Source: Brevundimonas fontaquae
GTDB lineage: Bacteria > Pseudomonadota > Alphaproteobacteria > Caulobacterales > Caulobacteraceae
Length of the DNA: 64,000 bases
Reading direction: 5' to 3'
NCBI RefSeq assembly: GCF_017086445.1
Contig: NZ_CP070968.1
Location: 682,001-746,000 of the forward strand
Under the pieces are notes generated by a model. That model saw nothing but the letters and a program-made list of their open reading frames with translations. It was not told the DNA's origin and searched no databases. Each line of letters starts with the position of its first letter. Positions within the stretch are counted from its first letter, which is position 1. The position numbers and the translations under genes are program-made. Of the stretch, positions 24,413-32,528 are shown piece by piece.

Positions 24413-25427
24413 GAACGCGACATCTTTTGGGAGTCTGGGTCGTCTGTTCGACGATGCGGCGGCCTACGTCGCCCAGCTGTTCGACATCCGATTGACGTTC
24501 GAGACCGCCGACGTCGGTCTCTTGCCGTTCTTCCTGACGGATCGCTATCGTCTCGCTGAAACGAGCCTGTTCGGGCGAAAGCTGCTCATTCTCGCCACGC
24601 CCGGCCAGGACGTGGAAACGCCGGCGACGATCGCCAAACACATCGAGACCGCCCGCTCGACATCGGACGCGTTCGTGGTTGTCTTCCTGACCGACGCCCT
24701 GAGCTCGGCCAATCGCCAGCGTCTTATCCAGCAGGGTGTCAACTTCATCGTCCCCGGTAATCAGCTGTTCCTGCCCGAGCTCGGCGCCGATCTACGCGAG
24801 TATTTCCGGTCAGAGGTCCGACCGGCCGTGGAACAGTTGACGCCGGCCGCCCAGGTCGTGGTCCTGGCTTCGTTGCTTCGCGAGGACCTCGACGGTCAGA
24901 CGCCCAAATCACTCGCCGAGCGGTTTCAGTATTCCGCCATGAGCACCGGGCGGGTGGTTGATGAACTGCAGCGGCACGGCATTCTCAGCATCGATGTTCG
25001 CGGCCGGGAGCGTCGCATCGCTTTCAAGCAGGAAGGCGAAGACCTCTGGCGGGCTGTCCGTGATTTGCTCCAGTCGCCGGTCCGCGCCCGCCGCCGGGTC
25101 AGGCCGTTTCCCGAGGTCCGGGCGCTGCCGCTGGCCGGGGAATCCGCTTTGGCGGATTACACCCTCCTCGGTCCTCCCGTTCATGAAACCCGGGCGGTCT
25201 CGGCCCGTCAGTGGAAGGGGCTGGTCTACCAACACGACCTTCGACCGGCCGACGATCATGACCCGGAGGCCATCCGCATCGAAACGTGGTCGTACGATCC
25301 CCGTCTGCTCTGCCATCACGGCCCGGTCGTGGATCGCCTCTCCCTGTATCTGAGCCTGGAGGATCGTCATGACGAACGCCTCGATCAGGCTGTCGACACT
25401 CTCATGGAGCCCTTTGGATGGTCGTAG
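24405..25427 (+). CDS. Winged-helix regulator, probable antitoxin of a nucleotidyltransferase pair
   Basis: The product has 340 residues from the ATG at 24405. An in-frame ATG at 24372 would add 11 residues but would put the operator inside the gene. Residues about 160-220 form a MarR/ArsR-like winged helix (SLAERFQYSAMSTGRVVDEL, LSIDVRGRERRIAF). The N-terminal 140 residues are alpha/beta, and the C-terminal part has no motif I recognise. The 3' end overlaps the nucleotidyltransferase gene by 10 nt. By analogy with AbiEi/AbiEii and MenA/MenT pairs it should repress its operon and neutralise its partner. Confidence 0.7.
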   Translation: MLPNATSFGSLGRLFDDAAAYVAQLFDIRLTFETADVGLLPFFLTDRYRLAETSLFGRKLLILATPGQDVETPATIAKHIETARSTSDAFVVVFLTDALSSANRQRLIQQGVNFIVPGNQLFLPELGADLREYFRSEVRPAVEQLTPAAQVVVLASLLREDLDGQTPKSLAERFQYSAMSTGRVVDELQRHGILSIDVRGRERRIAFKQEGEDLWRAVRDLLQSPVRARRRVRPFPEVRALPLAGESALADYTLLGPPVHETRAVSARQWKGLVYQHDLRPADDHDPEAIRIETWSYDPRLLCHHGPVVDRLSLYLSLEDRHDERLDQAVDTLMEPFGWS

Positions 25428-26176
25428 GCATTGATGTGTTCAAGGCGGCCTTCGCGGGCTTCGAGGACCAGTACACCCTGATCGGCGGGGCGGCGGCAGA
25501 GATTCACATGACCGGGGCCGGATTGCCGTTCCGGGCTACGAAGGATCTCGACCTGGTCCTCTGTCTCGAAGCTCTAAAGCCGGAGTTCGTCCAAGCCTTC
25601 TGGGCTTTCATCGATGCCGGCGGCTATCAGACCCGTGAACGCAGCGACGGCGAGAGGGATTTCTTCCGGTTCACCCATCCCTCCGACAAGACCTATCCGG
25701 CGATGATCGAGCTGTTCTCGCGCCTGCCCGATGTCATCACCGTGCCGGAGGGCGCGCGCCTCACGCCCATACCGGTGGAGGGAACGGTCGAGAGCCTGTC
25801 GGCCATGTTGCTCGACGATGCCTATTACGCCTTGCTCAAGGACGGAACGACGGAGGTGGATGGCGTCCCTGTCATCGACGTCCAGACTCTCATTCCGTTC
25901 AAGGCGTTCGCCTACAACAACCTGGCGCGCGACCGGGCCGACGGCCAGCAGGTCGATAGCCGCAATGTCACCAAGCATCGCAACGATGTGTTCAAGCTGC
26001 TCCAGCTGTTGGGGCCCGCGGCGACCATGGCACTGCCGGAGGGCATCGCCGCCGATCTGCGGACCTTTGTCGATGCGGTCGAGGCGGACAAAACCTTCGA
26101 TCCCAAGGCGTTGAAACTCATGCCGGCCGACACGGGGCAACTCGTCGCGCGGCTCAAGGCCGTCTACAACCTCTAG
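25418..26176 (+). CDS. AbiEii/MenT-like nucleotidyltransferase, probable toxin
   Basis: The product has 252 residues. The nucleotidyltransferase signature is present: LIGGAAAEIHM near residue 22, then ATKDLDLVL with the metal-binding Asp pair at about 46-48. A third carboxylate is likely around 94. Enzymes of this group modify tRNA 3' ends or other RNA with nucleotides and stop translation. It overlaps the upstream winged-helix gene in a bicistronic layout typical of these toxin-antitoxin systems. The exact subfamily is not certain. Confidence 0.75.
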   Translation: MVVGIDVFKAAFAGFEDQYTLIGGAAAEIHMTGAGLPFRATKDLDLVLCLEALKPEFVQAFWAFIDAGGYQTRERSDGERDFFRFTHPSDKTYPAMIELFSRLPDVITVPEGARLTPIPVEGTVESLSAMLLDDAYYALLKDGTTEVDGVPVIDVQTLIPFKAFAYNNLARDRADGQQVDSRNVTKHRNDVFKLLQLLGPAATMALPEGIAADLRTFVDAVEADKTFDPKALKLMPADTGQLVARLKAVYNL

Positions 26177-26186
26177 CGAGATCGCG

Positions 26187-27722
26187 GTGGCGGCGCGGGC
26201 GGGGATCAACAGACAGCGCGGTGGAACGAAACAGGAAGACTCTCTGAAATCGCGCTATGGTTCCTGGGTGATTCCATCATCCGTGACCTCGCCAGCGTCT
26301 CAACCGCCAGCAGGACCAGGCCGTCGCCTCGTCTTCATCAGCCATGCCAACCCGGAGGAGAACGACTTCGTAAAATGGCTCGGTGTTCAACTCGCCAGCG
26401 CCGGCTATGAAGTCTGGTCGGATGTCACCAAGCTGATCGGCGGAGAGCTGTTCTGGGATGACATCGAAGACGCCATTCGCCATCACACGGCGAAATTCAT
26501 CCTCGTCGTTTCCGCCGCAGCCCTGAACAAGGAGGGTGTGAAAGACGAAATCCACCTCGCCGTCACCGTGGAGCGCGGCGACAAGATCGCCAATTTCCTG
26601 TTGCCGGTCCGGGTCGACGATGTGCCCTTTTCGGACTTCAAAGCCAATATAGCCCGCAAGAACGTCATCGACTTCAAAACCGGGTGGGCGCCCGCCCTGG
26701 CAAGGGTCTTTCAGGTTCTGGAGCGGGACGGTGTCCCGAAGGGCTCGGTCGCCCCGGCGGATGTCGCAGCCTGGTGCCTCCGACAGTCCGACGCCGATCA
26801 GATGCCCCGGATTGAGCCCGAGCAGCTCTATTCGAACTGGCTCCCAATCGTCTCCCTGCCTCCTGAAGTGTCCCTCTTCTCGCTCGGCGTCGCCGAAACG
26901 GCGGTCCCGAGCGTCATGGCCGGGACCCGTCTGCCCTGGTTCAAATACTTCAGGCTGGTGGGGACATTCGGCACGGAGGTGGATCTGAAGCTGGCGCTGC
27001 CAGAACAGGTCATCGAGCGTCGCTACACCTTGCCTCTGGAAGACCTGTTGGCCGGGATGCCGGCGGCGATGCCCGGCGTCAAACGCGCGGACGCCCGGCG
27101 CATGGTCGTCAATCTCCTGCGGCAATCCTGGAACAACGCTATGGCGGCCAAGGGCTTGTCCGCATTCGAGATGGCCGACAACTCGGTCGCATGGTTCTTC
27201 ACCAAGGACCTGATCGAGAAGGACACTGCGTATTTTGTCGATCACACCGGCAAACGCAGGCGCAAGGCTATGGTGGGCCGGAGCGAGAAACGGGGTGTCT
27301 ATTGGCACCTCGGCTTCATCGCCAAGCCCGTCATGACGGGCACGCCCCATTTCGTCATGAAGGCGGCCATCATCTTCTCGCACGACGGCAAGACGCCGCT
27401 CGACAGCGTGGAGAAGATGCACAAGCTCCGGCGCGGCTTCTGCCGGAACTGGTGGAACGGGCAGTGGCGCGACCTGATGCTGGCCTACGTCGCGTGGATC
27501 GGTGACGAGGACGGCCGTCTGAAGCTGCCGATGGGGGATTTCGCGGAGGTCGTCGTGGATGCGCGGCCGGTGATGTTTGAATCGCCCGTCTCCTGCGCCG
27601 ACCCTGCCGTGAAATCCCGGGCCGTGGTCCTGGACGATGAGGACGAAACGCCTCCCGAAGCGCCGGTGGAACCGGACGAGGCGCTCGAGATCGCGGACCT
27701 GGCGGAGCCCGCAGATGACTGA
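26187..27722 (+). CDS. TIR-APAZ subunit of a SPARTA short-Argonaute system
   Basis: This is the effector half of SPARTA. Residues 47-170 form a TIR domain: RRLVFISHANPEEND, WLGVQLASAGYEVWSDV and GELFWDDIEDAI (candidate catalytic Glu E94), then ILVVSAAAL. The remainder (about 190-490) is the APAZ domain that binds Argonaute, with an acidic C-terminal tail. In known SPARTA systems, guide-directed recognition of foreign DNA makes the TIR domains assemble and hydrolyse NAD(P)+. The start is uncertain: a GTG at 26187 is used, but a GTG at 26268 would begin close to the TIR domain and fits better. It overlaps the Argonaute gene by 8 nt. Confidence 0.93.
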   Translation: MAARAGINRQRGGTKQEDSLKSRYGSWVIPSSVTSPASQPPAGPGRRLVFISHANPEENDFVKWLGVQLASAGYEVWSDVTKLIGGELFWDDIEDAIRHHTAKFILVVSAAALNKEGVKDEIHLAVTVERGDKIANFLLPVRVDDVPFSDFKANIARKNVIDFKTGWAPALARVFQVLERDGVPKGSVAPADVAAWCLRQSDADQMPRIEPEQLYSNWLPIVSLPPEVSLFSLGVAETAVPSVMAGTRLPWFKYFRLVGTFGTEVDLKLALPEQVIERRYTLPLEDLLAGMPAAMPGVKRADARRMVVNLLRQSWNNAMAAKGLSAFEMADNSVAWFFTKDLIEKDTAYFVDHTGKRRRKAMVGRSEKRGVYWHLGFIAKPVMTGTPHFVMKAAIIFSHDGKTPLDSVEKMHKLRRGFCRNWWNGQWRDLMLAYVAWIGDEDGRLKLPMGDFAEVVVDARPVMFESPVSCADPAVKSRAVVLDDEDETPPEAPVEPDEALEIADLAEPADD

Positions 27723-29235
27723 TCTGATCCTGGGCCTGCAGATCCTGACGGAGCCGCTACTCCAGTTCGGACACGGCCAGATGCTGCCCGACCCAAAGGA
27801 TGGTCTGTTCCTTTTCGGCCCCATGATCGACCAGGCCACACCCGCTGAAATGAGGGTCGGCGTCATCGGCACGGACGAAGGGATCGCACGCTACAAGACG
27901 TGGGTGTCCCAGATCACGGGATATATCCCGGCCGCCAAGGCGGAGCAGCACCACCTGGCCTATCCGGGCTTCGAGGCAGCCTTCAAGACCAAATGGCCCG
28001 CCAACCCCGTCGCGACCATCACGATTTCAGCGGCGGCCTTGTCGAGCACGGTCCGGATTCCGGACGGCCACGAGCGCGTGTACAAGACCGTCGATCTCTT
28101 CGACCAGGCCATCCGTAAATTCCTCCGTGAGGAGGATAGTGTTCCGGCGGTCTGGTTTGTCGTTATTCCGGACGACGTACACCGGTTCTGTCGGCCCAAG
28201 TCGATCGTCCCCTTGCCCGAACGGACCAGGACCAGCCAGCGGTTCTCCGCCCGAACGGCGCGGAACTTCGTACAGGCGCCGTCGATGTTCGCGGAGGACA
28301 ACGCCGCCGCCGAACCCTACCGGTACGACGTCGATTTCCATAACCAGCTCAAGGCTCGGCTGCTCGATCAGAAGGTGGTTCTTCAGATCGTCCGGGAATC
28401 AACGATCGATCCGGAGGGCGTCAATGCGCTGGGCGGAAAGCCGCGACTGCTCCAGGATCCCGCCAACATCGCCTGGAATCTGTCGACGACCGCCTTCTTC
28501 AAGGCCGGGGGGCGTCCCTGGGCGTTGGCGGGTGTCAGAGAGGACGTCTGCTACATCGGTCTCGTCTTCAAGAAGACCGATACCGCCGGATCGCCAGGCA
28601 ACGCCTGCTGCGGCGCCCAGATGTTTCTCGGATCCGGAGACGGCGTCGTATTCAAGGGCGCTGTGGGTCCCTGGTATTCGCTGACGACGTCCGAGTTCCA
28701 CCTCGATGAGGCAAAGGCCAAGGAGATCGCCGGCCTGGTGGTCGAGGCCTACATCGCCAAGCACGGTCGGCCGCCCAAGGAACTTTTCATCCACGCCAAG
28801 CAGCATTTCAACGAGGCGGAATGGCGAGGCTTCTCCAGCGCCGTGGGACCTGACACACGGCTCGTCGGGGTGCGGATCCAGACGACGCGCGAGATCAAAC
28901 TCTTCCGCCAGGGCCGTAGCCCTGTCCTGCGCGGAACGGCCCTGACCATCAGCCCGCGTAAGGGCTACCTGTGGACGGTCGGATTCGTGCCCGATCTCCA
29001 GACCTATCCGGGGCGCGAAGCGCCCAACCCGCTGTCCATCGAGGTGACCAAGGGTGACGCAGATCTGACCCAGGTCATGCAGGACGTCCTGGGTCTCACC
29101 AAGTTGAACTTCAATGCCTGCATCTACGGAGATGGCACGCCGGTGACCTTGAGGTTTGCAGACGACGTCGGCGAAATCCTGACCGCCGCGCCAATCGCCA
29201 ACCTGCCGCCCTTGCCCTTCAAGCACTACATCTGA
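27715..29235 (+). CDS. Short prokaryotic Argonaute (MID-PIWI) of SPARTA
   Basis: The product has 506 residues, the usual length for short pAgo, starting at the ATG inside the TIR-APAZ stop. The MID domain shows the guide 5'-end pocket pattern YRYDVDFHNQLKARLL and VVLQIVREST. The PIWI half contains WNLSTTAFFKAGGRPWAL, YIGLVFKK and LNFNACIYGDGTPVTLRF. The positions where active Argonautes hold their DEDX residues are not acidic (YIGLVF at the first), so it should bind but not cut targets, as known for all short pAgos. No PAZ domain is present, which is normal because APAZ is supplied by the partner. Confidence 0.93.
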   Translation: MTDLILGLQILTEPLLQFGHGQMLPDPKDGLFLFGPMIDQATPAEMRVGVIGTDEGIARYKTWVSQITGYIPAAKAEQHHLAYPGFEAAFKTKWPANPVATITISAAALSSTVRIPDGHERVYKTVDLFDQAIRKFLREEDSVPAVWFVVIPDDVHRFCRPKSIVPLPERTRTSQRFSARTARNFVQAPSMFAEDNAAAEPYRYDVDFHNQLKARLLDQKVVLQIVRESTIDPEGVNALGGKPRLLQDPANIAWNLSTTAFFKAGGRPWALAGVREDVCYIGLVFKKTDTAGSPGNACCGAQMFLGSGDGVVFKGAVGPWYSLTTSEFHLDEAKAKEIAGLVVEAYIAKHGRPPKELFIHAKQHFNEAEWRGFSSAVGPDTRLVGVRIQTTREIKLFRQGRSPVLRGTALTISPRKGYLWTVGFVPDLQTYPGREAPNPLSIEVTKGDADLTQVMQDVLGLTKLNFNACIYGDGTPVTLRFADDVGEILTAAPIANLPPLPFKHYI

Positions 29236-29307
29236 ACGCCAAGGACAGGCGCGGCTCCGGCCTCACACCGAGTGCTTGAGCAAGGCCTTGACGAAACACC
29301 CACTTCG

Positions 29308-29324
29308 TGGAAGTTAAACTTCCA
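29308..29324. promoter_or_regulatory. Perfect inverted repeat before the MerR-like gene
   Basis: TGGAAGTT-A-AACTTCCA is a perfect 8-bp inverted repeat around a single central base, 17 nt before the ATG at 29342. MerR-type regulators bind symmetric operators of this kind between promoter elements, so it is a likely autoregulatory site of the next gene. It lies 73 nt after the Argonaute stop. Confidence 0.6.
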
Positions 29325-29341
29325 GAGAGTGAGAGTTTCGA

Positions 29342-30139
29342 ATGGGCCGGCCGTCAAGATCGACACAGGATGTCCTGACCTCGCGCGAAGTCGCGCTGGC
29401 CGCAGACATCTCCCCTCGAAATTTCGCGCTGCTCCACGATCACGGGCTTGCTCCAAAGGCCCGCGACGGCGTTTCGGGTAAGGCGGGTCACCGGGTTTAC
29501 GATGGCGCCGCACTCGCGCATGCCGCGCTGATTGGAGCGCTCCACCTCAGCGGTCTCGAGCTCCTGGTCGCCGGCCGGCTGGCCGCCGCGTTCGCGGACC
29601 AGTTCGACGCGAGCTACGGGAAACTGCCGTCGAACCTCGGGGCCTATATCCACGCGCCGCTCAATCCGCGATCCGGCTACAGGCCGTGGAACGATGAGCC
29701 GGGCGAAATGCCGATCGATATGGACCAGGACTACTGGCTCCATCAACGCCTCAGGAACCGGTCGGGCCTGTATCAGCCCGCGACGGCGCTGACCGGCGAC
29801 TTCATCATCGACATCGCGGACCACAGTTTCGTCACCACGGAGAACAAGGGGCGCGAATCGATCAAGGTCTTCTCGCCCGTCTCGGGCGGACTGCCTGCGA
29901 GCCCCGACTTCCGCATCGTTGGTCGGGGCTCGACCGCGCGGGTGGTGGCTGTTCATGAGGAACTCAATAGTCTCGACGTCTTCAGCGATGCGCGGGCCGC
30001 CGACCAGTTACGCCGCCTTGAACGAGACTATCTTGACGGCCGCGACAATGCGGTGACGCGCCTGCGCATCAATCTCTCCCTGGCGATCCGCAACGCGTTC
30101 GATCGCCTCCAGGATCAGCGGGCTGGCGTCGCGGGGTGA
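29342..30139 (+). CDS. MerR-like HTH protein downstream of SPARTA
   Basis: The product has 265 residues. The first 70 resemble a MerR-type winged helix (LTSREVALAADISPRNFALL, then GHRVYDGAALAHAALIGALH). The C-terminal 180 residues have no motif I can name, though DFIIDIADHSFVTTEN and KVFSPVSGG suggest a beta-rich ligand or partner domain. It follows the SPARTA operon in the same direction but has its own symmetric operator. It could regulate SPARTA, sense its activation, or be an unrelated cargo gene. Confidence 0.7.
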   Translation: MGRPSRSTQDVLTSREVALAADISPRNFALLHDHGLAPKARDGVSGKAGHRVYDGAALAHAALIGALHLSGLELLVAGRLAAAFADQFDASYGKLPSNLGAYIHAPLNPRSGYRPWNDEPGEMPIDMDQDYWLHQRLRNRSGLYQPATALTGDFIIDIADHSFVTTENKGRESIKVFSPVSGGLPASPDFRIVGRGSTARVVAVHEELNSLDVFSDARAADQLRRLERDYLDGRDNAVTRLRINLSLAIRNAFDRLQDQRAGVAG

Positions 30140-30226
30140 CCGCGTCAGACACCTGAATGCCTTTCGCTAACACCAACGGACCTTGCATCACGGCATTCGG
30201 CCGTCTGGGGGAGACCGGGAGCTTCT

Positions 30227-31498
30227 CTAAGAATCACCAGCTTGGCGCAGTTGCGTACGGGCGTCATGCAGGGCGTGACCCATGACCTGCCAGCGCGCCT
30301 TGGGGCCACGCAGGTGAATGCCGTCCTTGCCGAGGTCGAGCATGATCCCGATCGAGAGCAACATCTCCCTTCGCCCTGTTGTGGTTTCGAAGGTGAGCAT
30401 CGTTTGTGCTCGAGCGCTGCTGGGGGTCGTGTCCTCGAACCGTTGGATACGAAAATCCGCCAGCTTAAGTCCGCGCGCGTCGCGACGGGCTTCGTAGGCG
30501 AGCTTTCCGGCGCTCTTGCCGACGAGGTTGATCGATCGGCTCCCCATCAGCATGAAGTTGCCGCTGCACCAGCCGACCAGGTAGTCGTGAAGCGCTTCCT
30601 CCGGCGAGCCGGGTTCCAGGCTATCGGGCAGGCCGGGGAGGTTTCGGGGCGCCCAGGCATCGAGCGCCCTTCTCTCCCCGTCTCGACGCGCCGCGCTGGT
30701 GACGGCCTCGTCGATGATATCGCCAAAAGACTGTGAGGCCTTCTGCTTCTGGACCGCGATCCGTTCAGGTTCTTCGGCCTTCTCCTGCGCCCAGTCGACC
30801 AGGGCCTGGAACAGGTGCCAGGCCTTGGCGCAGGCGATCCTGTTCCCGTAGCCGCTATCGCGACCATGCAGGATGCCGTGCCGGTAGGGGATCGAGATCG
30901 GATCCCCCGTCGTTCTGGTACGCGGCGCCCTGATGAGACCGATCAGGGCGGGCAGGCCGGTCGTGTGGCCGACGATGGAATCGAATGCGGTGAGATCGGC
31001 GTGCTCGGAAAAGACGCTGAAGCCGCCGACATCGTAGGCCAGTCCGTCCGAGGCCATGAGCACGAGAGGCGTGGCGGCGAGATAGCGGCCCTCAAGGAAC
31101 AGCGCCTTGGCCTCTTCAAGCTGGGGCTTGCGCTCGTACACCTTGTGGAAGCGATGGGACCGCATGATCAGGAACCTCAGCGTGGGCTCGTCGAAGATGT
31201 CGGCCAACAACCGCTCCGCATCGTCCGCCTTGCCTGCGGTCTTCAGAGCGATCGCGGATTCCATCGCCTCGGTAGGCATGCTCCCGCAAGTGACCCAACC
31301 CAGGCCTGAGAAGGCGGTGTTGAAACGGTCGGGGAGGGTCAGGACGCCGGCCTTGTCGACGACGTCCGCCAGGGCCTTTGCGGCGTCGGCCAAAGGGCCG
31401 TCCGGCGGAACGATCCCAAGGCTCGCGATGAGACGCGCCGCCTCAGCCGCCTGCATCATCTCGGCCGCTGTCGGGTTGTCTGAGATCTTCTTGCCCAT
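30227..31498 (-). CDS. Protein of unknown function with an RHGILH (HEPN-like) motif
   Basis: This 423-residue, mostly helical protein has a central motif PYRHGILHGRDSGYGN near residue 203 that fits an Rx4H HEPN signature, followed by a helix AKAWHLFQALVDWAQ, as in several abortive-infection proteins. The C-terminal third (from about 310) is alpha/beta and may be a separate domain. It lies 58 nt from the DUF5677-like gene in the same direction, and the two probably share a transcript. Function is unknown. Confidence 0.6.
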   Translation of the reverse strand: MGKKISDNPTAAEMMQAAEAARLIASLGIVPPDGPLADAAKALADVVDKAGVLTLPDRFNTAFSGLGWVTCGSMPTEAMESAIALKTAGKADDAERLLADIFDEPTLRFLIMRSHRFHKVYERKPQLEEAKALFLEGRYLAATPLVLMASDGLAYDVGGFSVFSEHADLTAFDSIVGHTTGLPALIGLIRAPRTRTTGDPISIPYRHGILHGRDSGYGNRIACAKAWHLFQALVDWAQEKAEEPERIAVQKQKASQSFGDIIDEAVTSAARRDGERRALDAWAPRNLPGLPDSLEPGSPEEALHDYLVGWCSGNFMLMGSRSINLVGKSAGKLAYEARRDARGLKLADFRIQRFEDTTPSSARAQTMLTFETTTGRREMLLSIGIMLDLGKDGIHLRGPKARWQVMGHALHDARTQLRQAGDS

Positions 31499-31556
31499 AA
31501 CGGATCGTAGCAGCCGATTCGCTTCTACACCGTCGTTTCAGGAAGCCGAGCGGCCG

Positions 31557-32399
31557 TTAGCGGTCCTGAGACTTGGTCTCGGCGTCGGCGTTTCCGAGAT
31601 CAGCGAGCCTTGTCCGAAACCCCGAAATGATGTCGCTCGCGTCGCTCGCCTTCACCAGCGCTGCAAAATACCGCGTCGTGCGCGCCATGGCGTCGATCGC
31701 GAAAAAGAGCGCCTTGGGAATCTCGGTTTCAAACGGCCCCAGTATCGGCCGCACGCCCTTGTCTCCCGTCTGTAGCTTCAGGGCGTCGAGACTATTGTGC
31801 GAGAGATGCCCGTAGAAGCCGCTTGCGAGACGATACTGAAGGTAGCCGGGGTCTCCGGGCAGGCTGGCCGCCAGCGCCTTCATGGAGATCGGCCGACGTT
31901 TGCCCAGCAGCGCGGCATGCGCGGCTTCTCGTTCCACCGATGCGGAATGCAGTTCCTCGTTTCCTGGGTAGGCCGCCCGGAGGAGCTGTTCCCGATCGAC
32001 CGCGTGCTTGTGGTGATCGATATCCAGTTCCTCGAGCGCCTTCTCCGGATTGGTCGCCAGAAGACTGAGCCAGAACCCCGCTTCATGGATGGGGCGCACC
32101 GCTCCCACGGCCTCGATCGTCATGGCGCGCTCGGCAAGCATGATGCTCGCCGTGTAGGCGTTAAGTGCGCGACCGAAGATGCGGACTGCAGTCGGCGCCG
32201 CTGCATTTGCAGGCCCGCCTTCGCCGGCGTCCTGATGATCCTGGAATAGGCTGACAGCGTACCGGTTCAGCTCGCGCGAGAGCTTGAACCAGTCACGGTA
32301 GTTGTCGACGTAGATCTGCCTCCACGTCTCGATCTCTGGCGACAGCAGGCCCTCATCGGCCAGTGCCTCGCGAGGATCTGCATCTTTCCGCTCGATCAT
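31557..32399 (-). CDS. DUF5677-like helical protein
   Basis: This 280-residue all-alpha protein has features of DUF5677: RIFGRALNAYTASIMLAERAM, RPIHEAGFWLSLLATNP and a C-terminal FYGHLSHNSLDALK box with paired His residues. The fold resembles HEPN-type helical bundles. It is the middle gene of a minus-strand run Fic, DUF5677-like, RHGILH protein. No function is assigned to the family with certainty, and association with defence is common. Confidence 0.6.
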   Translation of the reverse strand: MIERKDADPREALADEGLLSPEIETWRQIYVDNYRDWFKLSRELNRYAVSLFQDHQDAGEGGPANAAAPTAVRIFGRALNAYTASIMLAERAMTIEAVGAVRPIHEAGFWLSLLATNPEKALEELDIDHHKHAVDREQLLRAAYPGNEELHSASVEREAAHAALLGKRRPISMKALAASLPGDPGYLQYRLASGFYGHLSHNSLDALKLQTGDKGVRPILGPFETEIPKALFFAIDAMARTTRYFAALVKASDASDIISGFRTRLADLGNADAETKSQDR

Positions 32400-32528
32400 G
32401 ATTGCAGCCTGTTCTTTCCAGCTTCGCGAACCGAACCCAAGGCCCCGGCGATCCGCACAGACAGCACGACCGCGATCCTGCGGCAGGCGCTTTTCGAGAT
32501 GGCCGAGGACTGCCCAACGGCGCTGACA

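Noticed and set aside
26187..27722. CBASS or Thoeris effector
   Set aside because: The TIR protein is coupled to a short Argonaute and has an APAZ domain; no cyclase is present, so SPARTA explains it.
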